A stretch of 5,516 bases of DNA, from NCBI GenBank assembly GCA_024278775.1, contig JAJRSP010000020.1, forward strand, positions 1 to 5,516. The letters are read 5' to 3'. Both the position numbers and the translations under genes were made by a program. Shown piece after piece: positions 1-5,484 of the stretch (within the stretch, counting starts at the first letter, position 1; each line of letters opens with the position of its first letter). The notes beneath the pieces were generated by a model. It ran no database searches. It saw only the letters and a list, made by a program, of their open reading frames with translations, and was not told the origin of the DNA. This DNA is from Planctomycetota bacterium. Lineage in GTDB: Bacteria > Planctomycetota > Phycisphaerae > UBA1845.

Positions 1-95
1 TGTTCCTGGCTGGCCGCGCGTTCGGACAGCGTCGCTTTTGCCCACTTGGCAATGAATTCGGCTGGCGTTATCCCGCTTGTCTGAAAGATGGCCAT
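1..95 (-). CDS. MmeI-like (type IIG) DNA methyltransferase/restriction enzyme, N-terminus only (partial)
   Basis: Only the first 31 codons lie in the window; the rest runs off the left edge. Reading leftward from the ATG at 95-93 the peptide contains ITPAEFIAKWAKATLSER followed by AASQE, with the next codon beginning CA. The block T-P-x-E-F-I-x-K-W, then L-x-E-R-x-x-x-Q-E-H, is the usual opening of large single-chain class I SAM-dependent DNA methyltransferases with the MmeI-like N-terminal domain. In that family this N-terminal part is the nuclease or nuclease-like region and precedes the methyltransferase and target-recognition parts. The frame is open back to an in-frame TAG at 176-174, so an ATG at 131-129 is a possible alternative start. 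Neither start has a good Shine-Dalgarno site; 95 is preferred because it leaves a short leader before the conserved block. Whether the protein cuts, only methylates, or belongs to a larger defence locus cannot be seen here. The family call rests on about 30 residues from memory. Confidence 0.68.
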   Translation of the reverse strand, partial: MAIFQTSGITPAEFIAKWAKATLSERAASQE

Positions 96-243
96 GGGCG
101 CAGAGTAACCAACCCCACCGTTATGGTCCATTCGCTGCGCATGATTGTGCAGGCTGGTGCCCAGACCAAGCGGCTATAAAGGCTGTGTATTGCGCGGAGC
201 GGAGGAGAAGGAAACCGAAAAGTCGCTGCTACTCAGGTGCCCC
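96..243. other. Intergenic gap between the DUF4190 gene and the methyltransferase gene
   Basis: This stretch lies downstream of the DUF4190 stop and upstream of the methyltransferase start, both reading leftward. It contains no convincing coding frame or hairpin-plus-T terminator. On the minus strand it has a TTTATAG-like AT-rich core near 174-180 that could serve as a -10 element, but no matching -35 is visible. A purine-rich run on the plus strand (about 197-224) resembles a ribosome site but leads to no credible gene. Confidence 0.4.
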
Positions 244-768
244 CTACCGCGGTACCGGCAGGATATCGAGCAGGGTGTGGCTGGACCCTGCGATGGATTG
301 ACCCACAAGACTAAGGGCCGCCGCCGCAGCCACCCAGCCCAAAAGTACCAACCCGCTACTGACGATGCCGGTGATCGCGAATCCACTTCCCCCAAGAACC
401 ACACCACGCCGGCGTGCGCGGCGAATGCGCACCAGTCCGGCGATTCCCGTCCCCAGACCGATAACCTGGGTCACGATCGGAATGATGCCGGTCAATCCGC
501 AGACCAACGAAACCACCGCGAGCGGCTCACGCTTGGCGACCAGGAGCCCACCTTGCGGCCCCATCGTCGAAGCCGGTGCCGCCACCGGCCTCGCCAGCGG
601 CACCTCGCAGCGGGAGACCTCGACTCGCACCGGCTCCGGCTGCGGTTGGTTCGCCGAGACCATATCGAGAGCCTCCGGATGTGTCGTTTCAGCGCAAAGT
701 TTATCGGGCATCCTGATCCCCCCAACGGCTGGGCATGTGGTACGCGGCACTGGCGTCCCCGTCGCCAT
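244..768 (-). CDS. DUF4190-type small two-helix membrane protein
   Basis: The product is 174 residues if started at the ATG at 768-766. The first 75 or so residues are hydrophilic and rich in Pro, Glu and Val, as expected of a disordered cytosolic tail. From about residue 80, REPLAVVSLVCGLTGIIP opens the first hydrophobic segment (83-113). A strongly basic turn RIRRARRRG (114-122) leads into a second hydrophobic, Gly-rich segment (123-154). This layout of L-A-x-x-S-L-x-x-G, basic R-I-R-R loop and G-x-x-x-A-I-x-G-I-V is the DUF4190 pattern, a family with no established reaction. The positive loop would face the cytoplasm. The start at 768 is supported by AGAGGA at 778-773, five bases from the ATG when counted from GAGG; an ATG at 711 (155 residues) preceded by a G-run is the alternative. 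The frame stays open to 948, but that extension looks non-coding (Arg, Cys and Trp scatter). It reads toward the methyltransferase gene, yet the 148-base gap makes a functional link speculative. Confidence 0.72.
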   Translation of the reverse strand: MATGTPVPRTTCPAVGGIRMPDKLCAETTHPEALDMVSANQPQPEPVRVEVSRCEVPLARPVAAPASTMGPQGGLLVAKREPLAVVSLVCGLTGIIPIVTQVIGLGTGIAGLVRIRRARRRGVVLGGSGFAITGIVSSGLVLLGWVAAAAALSLVGQSIAGSSHTLLDILPVPR

Positions 769-772
769 CGCT

Positions 773-778
773 TCCTCT
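773..778 (-). promoter_or_regulatory. Ribosome binding site deciding the DUF4190 start
   Basis: The minus strand reads AGAGGA here, and its GAGG core is five bases from the ATG at 768-766. This is the best Shine-Dalgarno match among the in-frame starts of the gene. The competing ATG at 711 is preceded only by GGGGGGATC. Confidence 0.45.
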
Positions 779-869
779 GATCGGGTTTCCAGACCATGCC
801 GGCGGATGTTCAGGCATCCCATAGCAACACCAAACCAGCACCTACGCCAAAGTGTACGATTCGTCCCCG

Positions 870-888
870 CCCGGCTGGTCGTGCCGGG
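870..888. repeat. Perfect GC hairpin in the divergent spacer
   Basis: CCCGGC at 870-875 pairs perfectly with GCCGGG at 883-888 around a 7-base loop. It lies between the leftward DUF4190 gene and the rightward FAH-family gene. No T-run follows on either strand, so it is not an obvious intrinsic terminator. It could be a leader structure or a protein-binding palindrome. The rest of 769-921 shows no gene and only a weak ATGCC/GGCAT inverted pair (796-800 and 813-817). Confidence 0.45.
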
Positions 889-921
889 GTATCTTGCTCG
901 GTCCGATTTGTGGGTGAAGAA

Positions 922-949
922 TTGACAGCCCGCACAATCCAACCACAAT
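922..949 (+). promoter_or_regulatory. Candidate sigma-70 promoter of the FAH-family operon
   Basis: A perfect -35 box TTGACA (922-927) is followed 16 bases later by CACAAT (944-949), four of six matches to TATAAT. Transcription would start near 956, leaving a leader of about 64 bases before the GTG at 1020. The -10 overlaps the second copy of a CACAATC repeat. Confidence 0.48.
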
Positions 950-950
950 C
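933..950. repeat. Direct heptamer repeat CACAATC with 11-bp period
   Basis: CACAATC occurs at 933-939 and again at 944-950, so the two copies are one helical turn apart and on the same DNA face. They sit in the spacer and -10 region of the promoter candidate at 922-949. Repressor and activator half-sites are often arranged this way, but chance is possible for a 7-mer. Confidence 0.4.
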
Positions 951-1007
951 GCTACCAAGTGTGAATGGGCAACAACCTGATAAACTGCGTGGTGCGAGCC
1001 TCGCGGT

Positions 1008-1012
1008 AGGAG
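1008..1012 (+). promoter_or_regulatory. Shine-Dalgarno site selecting a GTG start
   Basis: AGGAG lies seven bases before the GTG at 1020. An ATG at 1018-1020 overlaps the GTG as ATGTG, but that frame ends after eight codons. The GTG frame is therefore the real one. Confidence 0.75.
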
Positions 1013-1019
1013 ATTTGAT

Positions 1020-1916
1020 GTGCGATTTTGCGTCGTCGTGTTGAATGGAAAAACGGAGCCGGTTCTGGCTATCGAGAAAGACGGCGGTCTACTACCACTC
1101 GATGCCCCGGCGAGTGTTCGATGCGCCCTTGAACAGCTTGGTGCGGGCGGGCTGATGAAGTTGGCCAAAGACGCCACCGGCACCGTCGTCGCATTGGATC
1201 AGGTGACTCGTTGGCTTCCGCCGGTACCCAACCCTCGTTCGTTCCGCGATTTTTACGCGTTCGAGCAACACGTCAAAACGTGTCGCCAGAAACGCGGGCA
1301 GGCGATGCTCCCCGAGTGGTATGAGTTCCCGGTGTTCTATTTCTCGAACCCCGGCTCACTTACCGGACACGGTCAGGCCGTGAAGAAACCGGCATCTACG
1401 AAGGAACTGGACCTGGAGTTGGAGGTCGGGTGCATTATCGCCAAGGACGTACAGGATGTGAGTGGCGACGCGGCCGAGGATGCCATCTTCGGCTACCTGG
1501 TGCTGAATGATTTATCCGCGAGAGACTTGCAGCGTCAGGAGATGAAGTGCATGCTCGGTCCGGCCAAGGGGAAGGACTTCGCAACGGCGATCGGCCCGTG
1601 GGTCGTCACCAAGGATGAGATCGAAGACAAGCGTGTCGGCCCGGGCAAGTATGACCTCACGATGGTCGCCCGCAAGAACGGTAAGGAAATCTCGCGCGGC
1701 AGCTTCAAGGATCTGACGCACGATTTCACGAAGATGTTGGAACGAGCATCCCGCGATGTGACGCTCTACGCCGGTGACCTCATCGGCAGTGGCACCGTCG
1801 GTACGGGCTGCATCTTGGAGCTTGGCCCGGACAACACCGGCGGCTGGCTCGAACCCGGCGACACGATCGAACTGGAGATCGACCGGCTCGGCATTCTCAC
1901 GACCCCCATCATCTAA
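1020..1916 (+). CDS. Fumarylacetoacetate hydrolase (FAH) family protein
   Basis: The product has 298 residues, a usual length for bacterial FAH-fold enzymes that hydrolyse, decarboxylate or hydrate 2-oxo and 1,3-diketo acids in a metal-dependent way in the cytosol. A small N-terminal domain (about 1-65) precedes the catalytic domain. Visible landmarks are DFYAFEQH (77-84; Asp77 and His84 match the mouse FAH metal Asp and catalytic His by hand alignment), DLELEVG (131-137; Glu133 and Glu135 as metal ligands), LNDLSARD (162-169; Asp164 as metal ligand), GKDFATAIGPWVV (184-196; Lys185) and GSGTVGTG (256-263). The C-terminal LEPGDTIELEIDRLG is the family's closing strand. I cannot place an equivalent of the mouse catalytic Glu364, where the sequence reads GTVGTG instead, so a true fumarylacetoacetase role is not shown. 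The substrate is unassigned; aromatic or other keto-acid catabolism is an inference. It probably leads an operon with the next gene. Confidence 0.93.
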   Translation: MRFCVVVLNGKTEPVLAIEKDGGLLPLDAPASVRCALEQLGAGGLMKLAKDATGTVVALDQVTRWLPPVPNPRSFRDFYAFEQHVKTCRQKRGQAMLPEWYEFPVFYFSNPGSLTGHGQAVKKPASTKELDLELEVGCIIAKDVQDVSGDAAEDAIFGYLVLNDLSARDLQRQEMKCMLGPAKGKDFATAIGPWVVTKDEIEDKRVGPGKYDLTMVARKNGKEISRGSFKDLTHDFTKMLERASRDVTLYAGDLIGSGTVGTGCILELGPDNTGGWLEPGDTIELEIDRLGILTTPII

Positions 1917-1945
1917 CGTGGGGTGGTGTCCTGGCGGGCGGCGGT

Positions 1946-2218
1946 ATGACCATGACGAGCCACAACCCCTTGGAACTCACCGCCGAGCACCGCATGCTCC
2001 TGCGGATGCGGGACACGCTCTATGAGGGGGCGTGGGGGGATTTCAGTCGCGACCTCCGAGCCCGGGTGGACGGCAAACCCCACGTTTTTGAGACCGTGCC
2101 AACATCTGCGGCCATGCGAGACACCATCGCACACCACTTGTCGCTAATCGCCGAGATGGATGAATGGGAGCAGAAGTGCGGTGAAACGCTCTCAGCAGAC
2201 TCCGCCGATGCCGAGTAA
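1946..2218 (+). CDS. Conserved-looking hypothetical protein, 90 residues
   Basis: I do not recognise a characterised family. The protein is short, highly charged and predicted mainly helical, with no signal peptide or membrane segment, so it should be cytosolic. The opening ELTAEHRMLLRMRDTLYEG (residues 10-28) and the segment IAHHLSLIAEMDEWEQ (residues 61-76) look like amphipathic helices. The central part RVDGKPHVFETVPTS (40-54) looks like a loop. It has one Cys (78) and five His. It begins 29 bases after the FAH-family stop, with a GGCGGCGG purine stretch just before the ATG, and no terminator or promoter is visible between them, so co-transcription is likely. A second ATG at 1952 is an alternative start. 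Ordered codon use and a compact fit between neighbours argue that it is real. An accessory role for the FAH-family enzyme is only an inference from position. Confidence 0.7.
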   Translation: MTMTSHNPLELTAEHRMLLRMRDTLYEGAWGDFSRDLRARVDGKPHVFETVPTSAAMRDTIAHHLSLIAEMDEWEQKCGETLSADSADAE

Positions 2219-2227
2219 CCTCTCGTC

Positions 2228-2256
2228 TTGACCTTTGGCAATCGTTCGCCTCAAAT
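2228..2256 (+). promoter_or_regulatory. Candidate sigma-70 promoter of the PQQ-propeller gene
   Basis: TTGACC (2228-2233) is separated by exactly 17 bases from TCAAAT (2251-2256), which match the -35 and -10 consensus at five and four of six positions. The start would be near 2263, giving a leader of roughly 120 bases. Confidence 0.42.
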
Positions 2257-2268
2257 AAGCGAAGGCTT

Positions 2269-2305
2269 TCGGTATCTCCGCAGACTGGAAATCGGTATCG
2301 CGGAG
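2269..2305 (+). repeat. Structured leader: direct TCGGTATC repeat and CTCCGC/GCGGAG inverted repeat
   Basis: TCGGTATC occurs at 2269-2276 and 2292-2299. CTCCGC (2276-2281) can pair with GCGGAG (2300-2305) around an 18-base loop that contains the second TCGGTATC copy. A further weak pair, CTGGCCG (2307-2313) with CGGCTAG (2333-2339), follows. All of this would lie in the 5' leader of the propeller gene. No T-run follows, so an intrinsic terminator for the upstream operon is not evident. Confidence 0.4.
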
Positions 2306-2382
2306 GCTGGCCGTCCTCACCCGACCTCGCCTCGGCTAGTGGGTGCGATGTTCCTGTACGCTGAATCTGGAGTTGAGCGATA

Positions 2383-3654
2383 ATGACAACGGGTCGTAAC
2401 CATACCTGGGTGCTCTTGTTGGGGCTTCTCGCCATGCCGGCGGCCGCTACGGCCGGTCCACTAGTGAATCAGGCCGATATGGAGCAGGCGGGATTCCGAA
2501 TGTACTGGGCGGCCCAGTTGCCCTTGGGCGACGGCGACTCCATCGTCGCGGGGTACGTCCGCGATGAAGTCATCTACGTCTATAGCGATCGAGGCACGAT
2601 GTTCTCCGTCACCAAGGAGAGCGGCTTGATCCGCTGGGCTCATGTAGTCACCAAGCCCAACTACACGCTCTTTCCTCCGACACACGTCATTACTGTGGAT
2701 GGTACCGGACCGGTCGTGGTCCCCACCCCCACGGAAATCTTTGTGTTCGATCGGTTCACGGGGCGACCTCTTCGCAGCTTCCGACCACACGTTACGATCA
2801 CGGGCCCGGTTGTCGCTGTGGATGATCTCATGCTCGCCGGTGGTACGGATAACCGCTTTCGCGCCACGCGCGTTAACTTTCGCCAGAACCTGGAGCCGCA
2901 TCGGCTGTGGGAAGCCGCGACGAACGGACCGATCACCACTCAACCCCAGCTCTTCGATGGGGACCAAGTGCTCTTCGCATCGCGCGGCGGAACATTGTAC
3001 GGCTGCCGTGCAGATGACAAGAAGCTTCGGTTTTCGACTCGGATCGGAGGCTCGCTCCTGGGCGATCCGGCCATCGACGCGACCGGGGCTTACGTCGCCA
3101 GCACGGACCGGTCACTATACAAGGTGGATACGACATCCGGTGGTATTATCTGGCGGGTTCGTTTCCAGTCGCCGCTCATCACGGGTCCGAAAGTGATCAA
3201 CGGGGCCGTCCTTCAAACATGTGAACGGGACGGCATGACGTCCGTGGAGCCGGCCACCGGAAAGATTCGGTGGCGTCAGGCTGACGCACGCACGTTTGCC
3301 GCCCACACCCCGGCCGGTGATGTGTTACTGTCGAACGACCATGATCTTCTGGTCGTCGATCATGAGTCTGGGACCCTGCTCGCCACATTGCCAACGACAG
3401 ACGTGTTTGCCACAGCCACCAACACCACGAGTGATGCCGTCTTTCTCTTGGGCACGCACGGCGAAATGAATGCACTACGACTCGGCGATGTACCGTACCT
3501 CAAAAAGCAGCAGATCATCGCTGCGAGGAGAAGGCTGAATCAACGCCCGGTCGACATCGAAACGAACACCACGGGAAAAAATCCGTTTCGCACCAACGCC
3601 AACGACCAACCCGGACCCGACGACCCACTCCGCAGTAAGCGCGACCGGGGTTAA
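2383..3654 (+). CDS. Secreted PQQ-type (BamB-like) beta-propeller repeat protein
   Basis: The 423-residue product starts with a Sec signal peptide: a short basic start, hydrophobic core WVLLLGLLA, and an A-T-A cleavage motif giving a mature start at Gly25. The mature part shows recurring propeller strands ending in the turn motif x-x-x-(S/T)-G-x-x-x-W. These are KESGLIRW (78-85), RFTGRPL (124-130), DDKKLRF (211-217), TTSGGIIW (250-257), PATGKIRW (290-297) and HESGTLL (328-334), so about six or seven blades. Such propellers act as periplasmic or outer-membrane scaffolds or, with a bound PQQ cofactor, as dehydrogenases; I see no dehydrogenase cofactor motif, so a binding or scaffold role is more likely. 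Two cysteines (208 and 280) could form a disulfide. Residues 372-423 form a charged, Pro- and Asn-rich tail outside the propeller. The GGAG at 2369-2372 lies ten bases before the ATG. The gene converges with murJ. Confidence 0.85.
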   Translation: MTTGRNHTWVLLLGLLAMPAAATAGPLVNQADMEQAGFRMYWAAQLPLGDGDSIVAGYVRDEVIYVYSDRGTMFSVTKESGLIRWAHVVTKPNYTLFPPTHVITVDGTGPVVVPTPTEIFVFDRFTGRPLRSFRPHVTITGPVVAVDDLMLAGGTDNRFRATRVNFRQNLEPHRLWEAATNGPITTQPQLFDGDQVLFASRGGTLYGCRADDKKLRFSTRIGGSLLGDPAIDATGAYVASTDRSLYKVDTTSGGIIWRVRFQSPLITGPKVINGAVLQTCERDGMTSVEPATGKIRWRQADARTFAAHTPAGDVLLSNDHDLLVVDHESGTLLATLPTTDVFATATNTTSDAVFLLGTHGEMNALRLGDVPYLKKQQIIAARRRLNQRPVDIETNTTGKNPFRTNANDQPGPDDPLRSKRDRG

Positions 3655-3694
3655 CACATTCAAGCGGTGGTCCTGACCTGGCCTTGGATGTGGA

Positions 3695-5224
3695 TCATGT
3701 GCGGCGCAGGATCAACGAAAGCTCCTGCGCTCCGAAACACCGCGACACCATCGCATAGACCGCAGCCCCCGTAACCACAAGCGCAAACGTTTCCCAAGTG
3801 GCACCGGCCCTGGCCAACCCCACCCACTCCACCAACACGAGCGACCCGGCCATAAGAGCGGTGGCCACTAACGAACGGACCACGCTTCGAAGAACGACGC
3901 CCCAGATCATGGTGGGCAACTTACACGATAGTACGCGGAGAAGGACCAGCACCTGAATCACCGCACAAACAGCCGTCGCCAACGCAAGCCCACGTTCCTC
4001 CAGCACGAACACCAGGGAAAGGTTCATCGCGAGATTGATAAACACCATCGTCAGAGCCACCCTCGCTGGGGTTTTGCTATCGTGTAACGCGTAGAAAGTA
4101 CGCACCACGATGTGCTGCATGAAATACGCCACCAAACCGAGAGAATAAAACAGCAACACGCCGGCCACCCGATCCGTCTGCGCCGGACCAAACGCCCCCC
4201 TCTCATAGAGTGCCGCGACCAGGGGATGGGCCACAAACATCAAACCCACCGAGGCCGGTAATGCCACAAACACGCTCAGTCGGAGACCATCCGAAAACAC
4301 CTCCGCCAGACCCAAAGCGTCTTCCTCGGCTGCTTTCTGGCTCAATAGCTGAAAAATCGCCGTCGCCAACGCGATTCCAAAAACGCCAAGCGGAAGTTGA
4401 TACAAATACTGAGCGTACCCCATCACCGCCGGACCGACCCGCTCACCACCCTCCTCCACAAAGAAATACGCGATAAGAAAATCGGCGAGCGTGTTGAGTT
4501 GAACCGCAGATAGCCCGAGCACCATCGGTGCCATCAGACCGCCCACCGACTTAATCCGCGAGCTCCACACCGGTGCCGAAATGATGGGAAGAAAGCGAAT
4601 CCGTCCGAGCATCACCAACGAGGCAGTCAGTTGGCATACGCCGCCCACCAGAACACTCACACACGCCACGTAGATGAGATCCACCCCCCGTAGCCCCAAA
4701 AACACCGCCCCTGTGAGTATCCCTCCGATCAAGGAGAGATTGAGAAGGCTGGGTGCGGCGGCGGGAAGGGCGAAGTGCCCGCGTACGTTCAGAACGGCTC
4801 CCACGGCAGCCACAAGGCAAATCAGGGCCATGTACGGCATCAGAATCGCCGCCAGCGATAGGGAGAGGTCGCCGGAATACCGCCGCCAGACAACGATGGC
4901 CACCTCGGCTGCGACCACCCCACACACCAGCGCGATGGCCAGAACCACCAGGAGTGATCCCACGAACTTTCGGGACTGCTCCTCGCCGTCCGTTCGGATA
5001 CTCCGCGTGAGGACGGGGATAAACGCGGCCGACAGCGCCCCCTCTCCAAACAACCGACGAGCTAAATTAGGCAGCATGAACGCGATCCGAAACGCGGACA
5101 GCGGTTGGGATGTTGCGAAATAAAACCCAAACACCTGCTCGCGAACAAGTCCCAACACTCTAGAGAACAGGGTCAGACCGCTGATGAGCCCGGCGGACCG
5201 TAAGAATCGACGGGATGAAGGCAT
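3695..5224 (-). CDS. murJ: Lipid II flippase MurJ (MviN family)
   Basis: The product is a polytopic inner-membrane protein of 509 residues with about 14 hydrophobic helices, the family's usual size. It flips lipid II across the membrane for peptidoglycan synthesis. The signature is clear: SRVLGLVRE (21-29), then LPNLARRLFGEGALSAAFIPVL (split as 51-61 and 62-72), GVFGIALATAIF (280-291), ERGAF (341-345) and YALHDSKTPARVAL (378-391). By hand alignment to E. coli MurJ, Arg22, Arg28 and Arg56 match the functional Arg18, Arg24 and Arg52. However, Ser43 stands at the Asp39 position and Tyr274 at the Arg270 position. The ATG at 5224 is chosen because the conserved first helix starts soon after it and GGTG precedes it. 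In-frame ATGs at 5236, 5254 and 5266 and a TTG at 5326 are alternatives without ribosome sites. It is divergent from the ferredoxin gene and its stop is 40 bases from that of the propeller gene. Confidence 0.93.
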   Translation of the reverse strand: MPSSRRFLRSAGLISGLTLFSRVLGLVREQVFGFYFATSQPLSAFRIAFMLPNLARRLFGEGALSAAFIPVLTRSIRTDGEEQSRKFVGSLLVVLAIALVCGVVAAEVAIVVWRRYSGDLSLSLAAILMPYMALICLVAAVGAVLNVRGHFALPAAAPSLLNLSLIGGILTGAVFLGLRGVDLIYVACVSVLVGGVCQLTASLVMLGRIRFLPIISAPVWSSRIKSVGGLMAPMVLGLSAVQLNTLADFLIAYFFVEEGGERVGPAVMGYAQYLYQLPLGVFGIALATAIFQLLSQKAAEEDALGLAEVFSDGLRLSVFVALPASVGLMFVAHPLVAALYERGAFGPAQTDRVAGVLLFYSLGLVAYFMQHIVVRTFYALHDSKTPARVALTMVFINLAMNLSLVFVLEERGLALATAVCAVIQVLVLLRVLSCKLPTMIWGVVLRSVVRSLVATALMAGSLVLVEWVGLARAGATWETFALVVTGAAVYAMVSRCFGAQELSLILRRT

Positions 5225-5360
5225 TCCACGCACCATAAAGCGGGAATAAGGCATCGGCAAGACCATCGACACTGTGACATTCTGCTCACAACTGTGCCTG
5301 ATGGAAGCGCGATTCGAGGCTGACAAGCCGGCGAATCACGCGTATCCCCCGGTACGAGCG

Positions 5361-5407
5361 GTCAACCCAAGGACATCATTTTTTTTTTGTTGTTTTTCCC
5401 GGTTGAC
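5361..5407. repeat. Inverted GTCAACC/GGTTGAC elements flanking a T-rich tract
   Basis: GTCAACC (5361-5367) and its exact reverse complement GGTTGAC (5401-5407) face each other across 33 bases. Between them is a T-rich tract (5379-5397) with a run of ten T. Each arm contains a -35-like TTGAC pointing outward: TTGACC on the minus strand (5365-5360) toward murJ and TTGACA on the plus strand toward the ferredoxin gene. This may be a shared control region; no good -10 is visible for the murJ side. Confidence 0.4.
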
Positions 5408-5428
5408 AAACCGGCGTCAGAGAATAAT
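5379..5428 (+). promoter_or_regulatory. Candidate ferredoxin promoter with UP-like T tract and hairpin over the -35
   Basis: A perfect TTGACA (5403-5408) follows a T-rich tract (5379-5397) placed where an UP element would lie. AATAAT (5423-5428) is the best -10 match, five of six, but the 14-base spacing is short; TAATCA at 16 bases is the alternative. The -35 is embedded in CCGGTTGACAAACCGG (5399-5414), a perfect 6-bp palindrome with a 4-base centre, which suggests an operator. Confidence 0.4.
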
Positions 5429-5440
5429 CAATGCTCTGGA

Positions 5441-5454
5441 CGTGCGTGGGCACG
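5441..5454 (+). other. Small hairpin in the ferredoxin leader
   Basis: CGTGC (5441-5445) pairs with GCACG (5450-5454) around a GTGG loop, 13 bases before the TAAGGAG ribosome site. It has five perfect pairs. It could stabilise the leader; it does not sequester the ribosome site. Confidence 0.3.
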
Positions 5455-5467
5455 GAGTAGAAATAGA

Positions 5468-5474
5468 TAAGGAG
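5468..5474 (+). promoter_or_regulatory. Strong Shine-Dalgarno site of the ferredoxin gene
   Basis: TAAGGAG ends ten bases before the ATG at 5485. It is the strongest ribosome site in the window and fixes the start of the truncated ferredoxin gene. Confidence 0.7.
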
Positions 5475-5484
5475 TTTGCTTTCC

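Noticed and set aside
145..780. 211-codon open frame on the plus strand
   Set aside because: It is antisense to the DUF4190 gene, is full of Arg, His and Pro without any domain pattern, and has no ribosome site.
365..925. 186-codon open frame on the plus strand
   Set aside because: It mirrors the GC-rich codons of the DUF4190 gene; the Pro/Arg/Thr-rich product shows no fold or family pattern.
769..948. N-terminal extension of the DUF4190 frame up to 948
   Set aside because: The extra 60 residues look like random translation and there is a good ribosome site for the internal ATG at 768.
2461..2967. 168-codon minus-strand frame inside the propeller gene
   Set aside because: It is a shadow of a well-supported secreted propeller protein and has no recognisable motif.
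3655..3694. Bidirectional terminator between the convergent propeller and murJ genes
   Set aside because: Only a tiny GGTC-ct-GACC pairing is present, with a two-base loop and no T run on either side.
4674..5123. 149-codon plus-strand frame inside murJ
   Set aside because: It is antisense to conserved MurJ helices and is a compositional shadow rich in Arg, Pro and Thr.
5379..5414. T run next to a hairpin as an intrinsic terminator
   Set aside because: On the plus strand the T run comes before the hairpin, and on the minus strand the hairpin is followed by A residues, so neither orientation gives a hairpin followed by U.
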